Of a stretch of 64,000 nucleotides of DNA, positions 11,281-22,335 are shown in pieces. Location of the stretch: NCBI GenBank assembly GCA_015680685.1, contig MNCI01016273.1:309433-373432 (forward strand), read 5' to 3'. The position numbers and the translations under genes were made by a program. Origin of the DNA: Gnetum montanum (taxonomy: Eukaryota > Streptophyta > Gnetopsida > Gnetales > Gnetaceae). The notes beneath the pieces were generated by a model. That model had not been told where the DNA came from and made no database searches. It worked only from the letters and a program-made list of their open reading frames with translations. The first letter of the stretch is position 1. Each line of letters starts with the position of its first letter.

Positions 11281-11884
11281 ATTTTCATGTCCCAAATCAT
11301 TGTTAAATGGTCCTTTGTTCAAGCCTGCATTTCTCTCGATGTGAAAGCAAGAGAGGCTAGAAAATTTATTAATGAAGATGTCAAAGTTTGGAACCATGTT
11401 AATCCATCATGGTGTTCAAACTTAGTGTATATCATATTTTAATGTTGTTTCTCCTTTCCATACTGCACATGAGCACATAATTTTCTGTTTGTTTTGAACT
11501 CCCTAAAAGCAGAATTTTGATTCTTTAACAATGCTAGTATAGCAATTGCCATTGTTTTCTTTCCCTATTTGTTATTGTCTAGCAACTAATATTTTTGATT
11601 TATTAGATAATAGTAAAATTGAAAATGACAATCATCACACATAGAATTTGCCTTTGTTTCTCCTTTATATATATATATATATATATATAAAAGAAATTTA
11701 GAGATTTTATATTCTTTATTTTAGCCTAACATATTAAGAAAAGGAGGGCATCTTACTGTTGTTGTTATTATTATTATTATTGGCTAGTAATATTTTCCCA
11801 AGATTCTATCTTTCAATTACTAACATTGTAGAGCCTAAAAGATATCTTAAGCTAGGAGAAAACTAAGGATCAAGAACTTAGAAG
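11281..11884. other. Unassigned DNA with microsatellites
   Basis: It holds a (TA)n run at about 11666-11689 and a GTT/ATT trinucleotide run at about 11757-11780. No gene or transposon domain is visible. Confidence 0.6.
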
Positions 11885-13219
11885 TGTTGGCGACCGTTTG
11901 GGACGCGACCGCCAACGAGTGTCCTCGAACAGGATTTAGGTGCTTGCTGGTCTCTGGCAACACCAAGGCCCAGATACCTCCAAATAAACTCAGTAGTTAA
12001 TTTGAGTATGTGTGTGTGCTGTTGTGGCGTGTGGTTGTGTAAAATGTAACAATTGCTTTGTGTGTGAACTACAAATGACTTACTTTAAAGAGATTCAGCC
12101 AACTTTGCCAAGTACTGTGAGTTCTTGAAAATTTCCTATTTTGTTCAACTGCCTAGTCTACGCGGTCCTTATAATACCTACTTGTAACAAATAAAATTTT
12201 GCAAAAACATTTGAGCACAACTCCGCAATCTACTCCTAATTTTCCCCAGAGAAAGAGATAGTTCCACAAGAAAACTAGAAATAGAGCAAGATTCGATGGA
12301 AATAAGCAGAAAAGAAAAGAAAGCAGATTTGTGTAGACCTCAAATATTTAAACAAGGTAAAATGACACGAGTAAACACTTCGCAATAAAGCTATCCCAAA
12401 TTCAATATCTACGAATTGTTCAAACTTCCAAGGCTCAAACAAGCAATATCTTCAAGACAATCCTATTATGCTACCAAAAATTGCTGCGTAAACTACCACG
12501 TACGAGACTCCATTTTGACTAGATAATAGATGTCAACGATTGCATTCAAACAGAACCTTTAAAAGACTTGACAATTTCTGATTGAAATACCACGAGAATT
12601 CACTTTAAAGATAAAAAGAAGCTATTCTGGTCCCATCAAAATACCAAAGATTTTCTGAACCCTCTCGACTACTGAATTGTTCAACGGCGTGACTACAAAC
12701 AGAGGCTCTCTTACAACAATCCCAATAGCAGTTCCCACACGTTGCACAATAATGAAATTTACTACTAAAATGCTCTTAAGGCTTTTAAACACAAGCGCTT
12801 CTATGGCAAAATTTTAATAGAAATTTCTATCGGGCAACAAGAACAATAAGAGCAATCTAAAAATCCCAAAATTACTTGCCAAGGATGATACTATCTAAAC
12901 CACTAGCTAAACAATTTAAACAAAACAAAAAATGAAATGCATAACTCACAGGACCATGACAAAGAGGCTGAAATCTTTATTCTAGCAAGCCATCTTACAA
13001 GCAATCGTTCACACTTTCTTCTTTACAAAATGCTCTTCTCCCAAGACTCAAAGTGTCTCCAAGTGAGAGCCCAAGTGCTAACTAGTAGCCTTCAAAGTGT
13101 GATGTATGAGACCCCAAATGTGATAATGATATTCTTCCTTGACCCTTGAAGCCTTTTTATAGGGTTCCAAGGTAGGTAGGGAAGTTACATATTTAAAAAT
13201 ATCTCACCTAACTTCTCTC

Positions 13220-13300
13220 CCAAGTAACTTGGCCAACCAATTAGGAGATTACTTGGCCAACAAGTTAGGAGGTTACTTGCCCAACAAGTTAGGTAAGTTA
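13220..13300. repeat. Short tandem repeat, about 24-25 bp x 3
   Basis: Three imperfect units share the core TTACTTGGCCAACAAGTTAG and precede the 21-bp array. They lie between the TATA box and the array on the putative LTR. Confidence 0.65.
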
Positions 13301-13359
13301 CAACAACTTTGGGTGGTTTCAACCACAAAAGAGATAAAAATGCTGCATCTGACACGTGC

Positions 13360-13800
13360 CTCATGTAGTTGCCAAGTGTCTTCATGCAGTTGCCAAGTGT
13401 CTTCATGTAGTTGCCAAGTGTCTTCATGCAGTTGCCAAGTGTCTTCATGTAGTTGCCAAGTGTCTTCATGCAGTTGCCAAGTGTCTTCATGTAGTTGCCA
13501 AGTGTCTTCATGTAGTTGCCAAGTGTCTTCATGCAGTTGCCAAGTGTCTTCATGTAGTTGCCAAGTGTCTTCATGCAGTTGCCAAGTGTCTTCATGTAGT
13601 TGCCAAGTGTCTTCATGCAGTTGCCAAGTGTCTTCATGTAGTTGCCAAGTGTCTTCATGCAGTTGCCAAGTGTCTTCATGTAGTTGCCAAGTGTCTTCAT
13701 GCAGTTGCCAAGTGTCTTCATGTAGTTGCCAAGTGTCTTCATGCAGTTGCCAAGTGTCTTCATTCATTTGCCAAGTGTCTTCATTTAGTTGCCAAGTGTT
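13360..13800. repeat. 21-bp minisatellite, 21 units
   Basis: The unit TTCATGYAGTTGCCAAGTGTC is repeated exactly in register for 441 bp. Position 7 alternates T and C between neighbouring units, giving a 42-bp higher-order repeat with a single phase slip (two consecutive T units, the 7th and 8th). The last two units are degenerate. Because 21 is a multiple of 3, every frame stays open, producing spurious 150-200 residue repetitive readings on both strands. Degenerate relatives continue to about 13935. Confidence 0.95.
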
Positions 13801-13827
13801 CACCATGGAGAGAAACAAGTTGCAGTT

Positions 13828-13837
13828 GACACGTGTC
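13828..13837. promoter_or_regulatory. Palindromic G-box GACACGTGTC
   Basis: This perfect 10-bp palindrome contains CACGTG, a known binding core for plant bZIP and bHLH factors. A second copy, GACACGTGCC, lies at 13351-13360 on the other edge of the array. The array units carry CCAAGTGTC in the matching place. Binding is not shown. Confidence 0.5.
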
Positions 13838-13945
13838 CCATTTAGTTGACAAGTGGCCATTGTGGAGATAAAGAGGTTGTAGTTGACAAGTGGCCTTTGT
13901 GGTGGTTATAACCACCATTTCAATTGACAAGTGTTCAATTCTCAT

Positions 13946-14497
13946 AGGACTTTGAACAATTGTTGCATAAATTCCCTTTTTAAATCAATATTATATTTTA
14001 TTGTTATTTATATCATAGTAGTAGAGATAATAACCATGGATTTGATGCATGGGTTGATATATAAATATATGTATGCGTATACAACCGAATGCATAAGTGG
14101 AGTTGTACTCTCACATTTTAATTTGTGGCACCTCGAATGTAATCCCAGTTATATCAAGGCCGATTTCATATTCATCTTCTCTGCACTTTATTACAGAAAA
14201 AGTAACTAGAGCTACTCTATTATAAGCTAGAGAGATATCTACAATTGATACACCATTTTCTTTTGACTCTAGATAAACCCTCATGCCAACATTCCCAATT
14301 GCAATGTCATTATCCCTTGATTTTCAAAACATTCAATTCAGCAACATTTTCATTTCTATTCCAACTTCATGGTTAATTAACTGTTGCAGAATTCTTTACA
14401 AGAAAGAACATAATCCTCCTTGAACAGTTTCAGTTCATTAGGATTCTGTACCTCACCATTTGCAAATAAGTCCACCTGTTCTATGAAATGGTAAAAA
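13946..14497. other. Unassigned flanking DNA
   Basis: No gene or repeat boundary is recognisable between the putative LTR and element B. Confidence 0.5.
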
Positions 14498-15558
14498 TGT
14501 GCCAACAAGAAGGAGGGTTGAATAAATTCCCCAAATTAAACAACAAAGACAACCAAAACTTCACATAATTTCTATGTGATTTTCCAACTTGGGTATGTTC
14601 ATACTCAGAGAGTAGAATCCTTGTACACCTCCAAACTTTGTTCCTTCAAAATGTGGTTTAGAAGGTACCATAACCTTTACAAAGTTTGAGCTTAGCTTAA
14701 ATTTTTTTCTTACTAGACAAACACTCAACCCCATAAGGTCTGAACAAGATCAAAATATAGTTTCAAGAATCCCATAGCCTTTACAAAATGTCAGCTCTAC
14801 ACTGGAGTATTTTGTTGCTGCAAACACACTCAACCCTGTAAGGTTTCAACAAGCTTAACCAAGATGCCTTCCTACAATAAGTACATCAACCCTACAAGGC
14901 TTACAAAAAGAGAAAAAGAATCAAGGAGAGGATGTAACTCACTTTACAAATTCCTTGCAAGAAAGCTCTCAATAATTCACAAATGATGAACACAATGAGG
15001 AAAAAAGCCATTTCACTCGATATACAATAATGGGATTGATTACTCAATAGTTCTTGTACAGTTTCCCATATTTTTTTATAGCCTTTTACTTTCCATAAAC
15101 TCCTTAGAATTCATGTAATGGCTAGGAAATGGTTAATTGGGACATCCCATTCAAGGTTGGGATGTCTATTTGAAAATAGCTTCTATTCTAGTGGGATGTC
15201 CCATAGAAAAATGGGATGTCTTCCTTGGAACATCTTAGTTGGAACATCCTAGCAATAGTTGGGATGTTTGTTGTCAATTTGGGATGTCTGGCCTACAAGT
15301 GAAATTTGAACTATGGGCGATTTCTTTGACATTTTGACATCTCGACAAACCTTGGAACATCTTCATTTGGCTTGTAGACTCATTTTATCATCCCAACTCT
15401 CATTTTATCATCCCAGTTTAGCTCTCGTTTTAGCTCTCCTCTTGTTTTGAGGCTCTTGCACAATCATCTTGTCACCTTGTTCTTTACTTAGCCTTGCAAG
15501 ATTACAACTACATTTCCACATTCTCCATTTTCTAAGATTTTGACAAATCAAAAGGTTA
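14498..15558 (-). repeat. 3' LTR of element B
   Basis: About 1.06 kb, aligned throughout with 19055-20117. On the minus strand it begins with a mutated start (TAACCTTTTGATTTGTC, where the partner has TGACC). A TATA box (GGCTATAAAAAAATA) lies at about 15069-15083, with several GGGATGTC/GACATCCC copies 50-270 bp upstream (15140-15300). Confidence 0.88.
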
Positions 15559-15576
15559 AAAATTTCCTCCTTTGTG
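15559..15576 (-). other. Polypurine tract of element B
   Basis: The minus strand reads CCACAAAGGAGGAAATTT directly before the 3' LTR, fixing the element's orientation. Confidence 0.75.
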
Positions 15577-17730
15577 GTGATGTCCAAAACTTGAGAAAAT
15601 GGGTTAGTACATTCCATGATAACATACTATATAGCTAGTTAAGGATGACAAGGAAATGAATAGCCATTAACAAGTACACATCCTTTAGCATAGGTTCATA
15701 GAGCTAAAAATTAATATCCTAGTAAGAGCTACCCATACATATAGAGCAATACATATTACATAACTATTAAACACAAAGAAACATAATTAAAGCTTTGTAA
15801 ATGTGAATAAATAATATTGTCATTTAGGCTAAAAGGCTAAGGATTGAAGATCATTTATCCCATCTCTAAAATAACAAGTCAAAAGTTATTAGTACCAAAA
15901 TCACTATTTATTAAAAAATATATATCAAGTCTTACAAGTGGTTTATGCCATAAAATTTTCACAATAATCTCATGAAAAATACATTCTTCCCCTTTTTGGA
16001 CATCAATAAAAAGATACCACAAGTATTTTCAATTATCAAAGAGAGAAACAACACATTTTTGTTTGAAGACTTTAGATTCGATATACATAAAAAGTTAAAA
16101 TGGCATAATCTAAGCAAAAAAAATTAGGCATAATAAATCATATCCTTAATATAGTTCTTATAAAGCAATTTGATACAACCATATCAATTCAAGAGTTTGC
16201 ACCAATAAAGGCCATCTTTAGGTAAAAGATCCAAATAATTGGCCAAAAATAGCTTACACTTTTACCTTAGAAACTTACCAAATTTTAATATGAATAAAAT
16301 TAATCTTAATTACTTTCTAATGCTAGAAATGCAAGTCTTGGAGCTTGAGTTTCTTTTGGTGAGAATCTTTGCAAACTCCTCCTACATTGGTGGCCCAAAA
16401 GATAATGACCATTGATGCGGTACAAGCTCCCCCTACATAAGTGCTACCAACTCTTTCAATGCATCCACTATTTGAAATTCCTTTCTTTGGTCACCTTGCC
16501 TTTGTAAATATGAATTCTTGAAACCAATAAATTTGTGCAACATATCATTAAATCTGCAATGTCATAGCAAGATCAAGTATGGAGACTTTTGGACTTAAAG
16601 CCTCTCATTACTAGTGCCTTCAATAGATAATAAATACCAAAGTTTTCAACAATAGACACCAGCATAGCACAATAATTTCCTTTGCAATGAAAAATCTCTT
16701 TGTCGATTCTTCTTAAAGAATTTCAATCAAAATCCTTAAACCTCTTGAAATCATTTCATACTAGTTAAGAATCTGAAAATTGATTTTCCAATATTCAAGA
16801 AAACTCTTTCAAAAAAATTTGATGCTTTAACAAATAATACAACCCAACAAATAACATGCATAATATCTTCATCATATGAGTTGGATGAGAGGGTATATAT
16901 CTGTTCTAACACTAAGATGATGCAAACTTACCAAACCCTAGCTTGTGAGCTTTTATACCTTGATCCTCCCTTGAGATAATTCACATTAATATTCATTAAA
17001 ATTTTGATGGTCATATGCTTTCATCTGCAGCTCAACATCTTGCAAGATCAAGTGAGATTTTTGTTGGGTAACCAAAGATTTTTAATAGAATTTATTCAAT
17101 TAAGTTCATAAATAGTAACATTTATAAACATAAACTAATCTACATTAAGTTTGACAAGTAAAAGAATAAATAATTATTGTTACTTAACATGCTTGCTTTC
17201 TATCAATAACATAATTAATGGAGTTTAAGATGTGGTCCTCCATCATAGAGTGCCTCCTTAGTATGTAACTATTTCTTACCTTTTCTTTCATCAGCATTTT
17301 TTTTTTAATCTTCAAACTCATGGGAGCTTTCCTCTTTGTCATGTTCATGTTCTCCAAAATGAGAGGGCTAATAATTTTAACTAGTTATGGGTCTTGATCA
17401 CTTAAATTCATCAGAGGCTATTCCTTCCTTTTGTTCATTTGTTCTCCAATCCTTTGTACCCTACAAGATACACTTACTAGACTCTTCTTGACAAGACAAA
17501 GTAGTCACATTATTTTTCTCTATATATGATTGATGATAACCTTGTTATGTTTACATACCTTAGAGAAAAAATATAGAGTATCTCTAATTTGGATAGGATT
17601 ATCAAACCTAGCCTTGTTTCTCCTTTCAAATGATACCAAAATTGTACAAGCATTCTTTTGAAAGGTCTGCTCTAGATTTCTGTTGTTGTGCTAATTTTGA
17701 GACACTTCCTCATCTTGTGTATTTCTAAAC
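15577..17730. other. Internal region of element B without readable pol
   Basis: About 2.1 kb between gag and the polypurine tract, where copia protease, integrase, reverse transcriptase and RNase H would be expected. I could not find the usual motifs in any frame. Either pol has been deleted and replaced by non-coding filler, or it is decayed beyond reading by eye. Confidence 0.5.
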
Positions 17731-17732
17731 TT

Positions 17733-17975
17733 CTACTCAAATAAATGGGTTAGTAATTGAACCTCAACCTTTACACTTGAGAGTTCCCTTTTTAATGTGG
17801 AGCATATAGTATAGAGTTTAGAAATTTCATTTTCTTTTCTATGCATATTTTTTCTTGATTTTCTAAATAAATAATGTAGAGTAATAATTTCTTCATGTAA
17901 TTCACTATACCTTTCATCATCTTTACCTTTAGAATCTTTAAGGACTTGTGTAAAATTTTTATGTGTAAGTGCCAT
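17733..17975 (-). pseudogene. Coiled-coil segment downstream of the element B zinc knuckle
   Basis: An 80-codon open stretch rich in Lys, Glu, Ser and Leu, with heptad-like spacing (SELHEEIITLHYLFRKSRKN). It sits directly after gag in the gag-pol direction and in a different frame from the zinc-knuckle ORF, as would follow from a frameshift. It resembles the helical gag-pol linker seen in some copia elements. Function is not established. Confidence 0.45.
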
Positions 17976-18035
17976 GCATATAAGATGTGAATCTTTTGTA
18001 GCATCATTTGCTTCTTCTTCACTTTGTTCATCATC

Positions 18036-18997
18036 CTAATTGGTGTAGAAATTTTTCTTTTTTGTATTAGCTTTAGATTGATATTTCTTTGGAAAAATAC
18101 CAACACTAGGACATTCAAAGGCCACATGGCCTCTTCCACCACAAACCCAACATTCTATATAGGATGAATCAACATTTGAACTTTTAAAATTCTTACCTCC
18201 TTCTTTAGCTTTGGTGCTAGCTTGATTAAAGCTTTTTCCTTTTCTTGCAAGTAATCTTTGTACTCTCCTTGACAAGAGAGCCCATTCATCTTCACCATTC
18301 ACTTCATGTTTAGTTGGCTTCATCTCCTTTGATGAATGTTTAAGGACAATAGGATTTTCTTTGATCACACCTTCACTAATGAGATTCATCTCATAGGTAA
18401 TAAGTGCACTTTGTAGTTCTTCAAATTTCATGACTAAAAATTCCCTGATTTCCTCCATGGCTATTAACTTTGATTTGAATTTAGGTTGTAATTTTCTTAT
18501 TATCTTGATAATAACATTACTTTCAAGCGGAATCTTACCTATACCTTTGATTGCTACAACAAGATCATTGGCTCTTGAAAAGTCATCTTTAATCTTCTCT
18601 CCTTCTCTTATTTTCAATTTATTATATTCACTTTGCAAGACTAGAAGTATTGACTATTTTACAACTGATGTACCTTCATAGGTTGCTTATAGCATTTTCC
18701 AAATTTCTTAAGCGGTCTTACATCTAACTACTCTATTAAATTCAAATTTACTCAAAGCACAATAAAGACAATTCTTTACTTTAGAATCAAACATGAATTT
18801 ATCTCTTTCATCTTATGTCCATTTGCTTCTTGGCTTGGTAGTTGATGCAATACTATTGATGGGTGGTGTGATATCTTCAAGAATAGATTCCTAGACTTCA
18901 AATTTAGTGGATTCAAATAATCCTTGCATTTTAGCTTTTCAATATGCAAAGTCAATCCCATCGAACATAAGTATCCTAGTGTAGATGTCCCTTTCAT
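18036..18997 (-). pseudogene. gag: Copia-type gag (UBN2 family) of element B
   Basis: This is the Gag nucleocapsid protein of a Ty1/copia element. The first third (18640-18997) is broken by stops but still reads residues of the UBN2/DUF4219 pattern: FDGIDFAY followed by a stop at the expected Trp, then LSKFEFNRVVRCKTA and TYEGTSVVK. From 18638 the frame is open for 200 codons and ends with a canonical zinc knuckle CWVCGGRGHVAFEC (C-X2-C-X4-H-X4-C) at about 18115-18160. The first in-frame stop replaces the conserved Trp of the YWK motif. Confidence 0.88.
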
Positions 18998-19054
18998 TAT
19001 TTTCTCTTAAGATGTTATGCTTTGAACTTGAGAGTATCGAGCTTCGATAACACT

Positions 19055-20117
19055 TGAGGACTAAGAACTTAGAAGGAGGATTGAATAAGTTTCCCAAATT
19101 AAGCAACTAACATAATCAAAATCACACATAATTTTTACATGATTCCCCAACTTGGGCACATCCATACTTAGAGGGTAGAAACCTTACACATCTTTGGACT
19201 TTATTCTTTCAAAATTTGGTTTAGAGGGCACTAGAACCTTTATAAAGTTTAAGCTTCTCTCGAAGTGCTTTTTTGTTGGAAAAACACTCAACCTTACAAG
19301 ATCCCAACAAGCTCAAAATATGGTTTCAAGGATCCTACAAGCTTTACAAAATGTGAGCTCCACATTGAAGTGTTTCATTGCTATGAACACACTCAACCTT
19401 ATAAGGTTCCAACAAGCTCAATGAAGATACCTTCTCACAAGAAGCACATCAATCCCACAAGGCTTACTGGAAGAAAGAAAGAATCAATGAGAGTGTCTAA
19501 CTCACTTTACAAATTCCTTGCAATAAAGCTCTTGAGAATTCACAAATGATGAACATAATAAGGAACAAAGCCACTTTACTCTATATACAATATTGGGATT
19601 AATCAATGAATAGTGCGCTTTCCAAGAATTCCACTTTGTTTTATAACCTTTTACTTTCTAAAAACTCCTCAAAATTTATGCAACAACTAGGAAACGACTA
19701 ACTGGAACATTATATTTGAGGTTGGGATGTCTATTTGAGAACAACTTCTATTCTGGTGGGATGTTCGATAGAAAATTAGGATGTCTTCCTTGGTACATCT
19801 TAGCTAGGACGTCCTAGCAACATTTGGGACATTTGTTATTAGTCTGAAATGTCTAGCCTTCAAGTGAAGTTTGAACTTTGGACCATTTCTCTAACATTTT
19901 GACATATAGATAGACCTTGGAACATCTTCATTTGGCTTATAAACTCCATGTGCATCCTTGCTCTCATTTTGTCATCCCAACTCTCATTTGAGCTCTCCTC
20001 TTATTTCAAGGCTCTTGCTCAATCATCTTGTCACCTTGGTCTTTTCTTAGCCCTTCAAGGTTACAACCACATTTTCTCATTCTCCATTTTCTAAAGTTTT
20101 GACATACCAAAAGGTCA
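19055..20117 (-). repeat. 5' LTR of element B
   Basis: Partner of 14498-15558. On the minus strand it starts TGACCTTTTGGTATGTC and ends ...TAGTCCTCA. The TATA-like box GGTTATAAAACAAAG lies near 19628-19642, and the GGGATGTC motif array lies at 19715-19860. Confidence 0.88.
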
Positions 20118-22000
20118 ATAGAAAAAAGGAAAGAAATAAAAAAAAACATAATCTTGTTAAATCCCAACTCCCATGAGCTGTGTGAATTATAATCTCAAAT
20201 TTACTTTCAAGCCTTCAATCTCTCCTAAACACATATTTTATTGTGAAAAATTTAGGTCCTACTTTCAAATTTTTTCACCAATTTTGGATGTTTGAAAATA
20301 GAGGAAATTATTTGCTAATTATCCTATGAAAAACAAACCCCAACTATTGTAACTCTCTCCATCATATGATGTGAGCTAGTTCTTATATGCCATGTAAATA
20401 CACTTGAGATGTATAATTACTTCTTTCATTTGTATGATCAGAATAATGCATCTTGAAGGTTGGAGGTCTCCTTGAAGTAAGTCTTTCATTACATGAATGT
20501 TTGTACATTTTTTCATAATTAAAATTTTTGTTCATGCAAAGTGAATATTATTTATTTATTTTTGCTACAATGTGATAATTCCATTTATTTATTAACAATC
20601 ATATTGTTTTATTTGTGCATAAAAAAATAAGGAAAATATATGTATTATCATGTATGTTTATTTGCTTTCCATAAAATTAACCCACATAAATTATGATTAG
20701 AAGCCCTTTGGATCATAGGATACATAATTCACCTAAACTCACATTTAGAAATTAGCTAGATTATGTGATTTATTGGTGTGCATTATGTGAAGAATGTAAT
20801 TTTTGTTAGGGATCATTATCTAATATTTTAATAATAATATATTCATCTCCATACCTTGAATGGAAGGGTTACATCATTTATTTCTTTTGCATAACCCCTA
20901 TCATGAATTTGGAGATAAGCCTCACTATCCAACCCTACTTGTACATATGCTTACTTCAAAGCTATGATATTGTAGCCTACCTTGTGATATGGTAGATAAA
21001 ATGTCTCTAGGGATGATTTTTCCTATAAATATCTCTCACCTACCACAGTAATAATATCAATTAATAGAGTAGCAAAACTCATGCAATTTTTTTTCTTGAA
21101 TTCCAATACTAGTGAGTCAGTGTCTATAATGTAAATTAAGTTAGTTGTCTAAAGTCTTATTCAAGTGACTTGTACCTAAACATAATCCATGAACAATAAT
21201 AAGATTGAGATTGATTTCACTTCATTACATTACTTAGTTTAGATTTGTTTTAATTGCAAATTATTTTCCATGGTATTTACTTTTTGATGCCACTTAGTTT
21301 AATATTTAATTTTCCATGCATATTAATGAATTGGTAGAATGAGCATAACTAGCTTTCAGAGTAAACATGTAATGACTTGGTAATTCCAAAATCATTATTA
21401 CTTGGTTTGGCTAGTAGTATAGCGCTAGGTAAATCTAATAGTTCAGGATGTGTATAATAAGTTGGGAATGGATACTTCTCACCCTTAGGCTAGAATAGAA
21501 TTTACTTTATTATTTATTAGATTACTTAATCAATTTTTTATTAGTTTATTAAACTATTGAACAATAGTATAATCATATGTCTTACTATGGACTAAACCAT
21601 ACATATAAGAATCACTACAAGTCCAAATGGAAAGTCAAAAATAAATGATTTACTAAATAACCTCCTAGATAATAATATTAGCATCATCCATGAATTACAA
21701 CATGATCTACTATGATGCTTGTAGATTGTATGATGGAGCATTGGGTGTACTCATCACTGATCATTTGAATCATTGCTGAGGATAGTGTTGATAGTTTAGG
21801 AAGTTATATCATATACAATTGTTATATAAGATTTCAAGGATTTATCATTCTAAGAATATTAAAATATTTATAAGATATACTAACAACTAATTCATCATGT
21901 CTCATAAGTTGAACATCCATAACCTATAAGGGGTAGTGATGGTGTAGGATATGATAATGATTAATAGGCTTCATTGTAAGCAAAAACATCCTTTGTTTAT
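20118..22000. other. Unassigned AT-rich DNA
   Basis: No coding or transposon structure that I can support. Confidence 0.55.
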
Positions 22001-22199
22001 GATGATTTCTACATGCTTGAATTTAACTTTGTATTTCTTTAGGATGGTTAGTCCTAGTGGAGAGATGTTCAAGATAACATTGTGATACCCATTGATAAGG
22101 CAACTTCATCTATGCTTCATGCTACACTTATAAAATTTGGATTTGGTCACCTCTATGAAGATTATTGCATTAACAAAGATATGGTTAGGCATTATTAGC

Positions 22200-22322
22200 C
22201 TATAGAAGCCCAATGTAGAGCACACTTATATAGGTAATGGATGAATTAACCTCTTGACATGCATCAACAAGGATGCATCAATGGACACATGTTGACATAG
22301 TTGCCTTATTGATGCTTCATCA
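22200..22322 (-). repeat. LTR promoter end of a Tat/Athila-like relative (element E)
   Basis: On the minus strand it begins TGATGAAGCATC, immediately after a polypurine tract (AGTCGGTGGGGTA, 22323-22335). A motif block GCATCAACAAGGATGCATCA (22261-22280) and a TATA box CCTATATAAGTG (22223-22234) follow in the same order as in the LTR at 53825-53945. The left extent of this LTR could not be fixed. Confidence 0.7.
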
Positions 22323-22335
22323 TACCCCACCGACT

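Larger units (their letters stand above)
11885..13945 (-). repeat. Putative solo LTR or LTR fragment carrying a U3 minisatellite
   Basis: The segment starts TGTTGGCGACC at 11885 and has a minus-strand TATA box CCCTATAAAAAGGC at 13151-13164. The 21-bp array (13360-13800) lies about 200 bp upstream of that box on the minus strand, as a U3 enhancer array would. It probably ends near 13945, where TGAGAATTGAACAC begins on the minus strand. No second copy, primer site or target duplication was seen in the window, so this is a structural guess. Confidence 0.4.
14498..20117 (-). mobile_element. Element B: Ty1/copia-like LTR retrotransposon with gag but no visible pol
   Basis: Two collinear LTRs (14498-15558 and 19055-20117) flank 3.5 kb of internal DNA. 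The orientation is minus. A polypurine tract (AAAGGAGGAAA, minus strand) lies next to the left LTR, and a degraded tRNA-Met-type site TGTTATCGAAGCTC lies next to the right one. Gag of the UBN2 type is readable at 18036-18997. The remaining 15577-17730 shows no protease, integrase or reverse transcriptase motif. I found no clear target duplication. Confidence 0.88.

Noticed and set aside
13360-13800. CRISPR-like repeat array
   Set aside because: Units are directly adjacent with no unique spacers, and the context is plant retrotransposon DNA.
13185-13860. Four repetitive open frames of 157-206 codons on both strands
   Set aside because: They are a by-product of a 21-bp (multiple of three) tandem repeat. 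There is no start context or coding evidence, and all frames are equally open.
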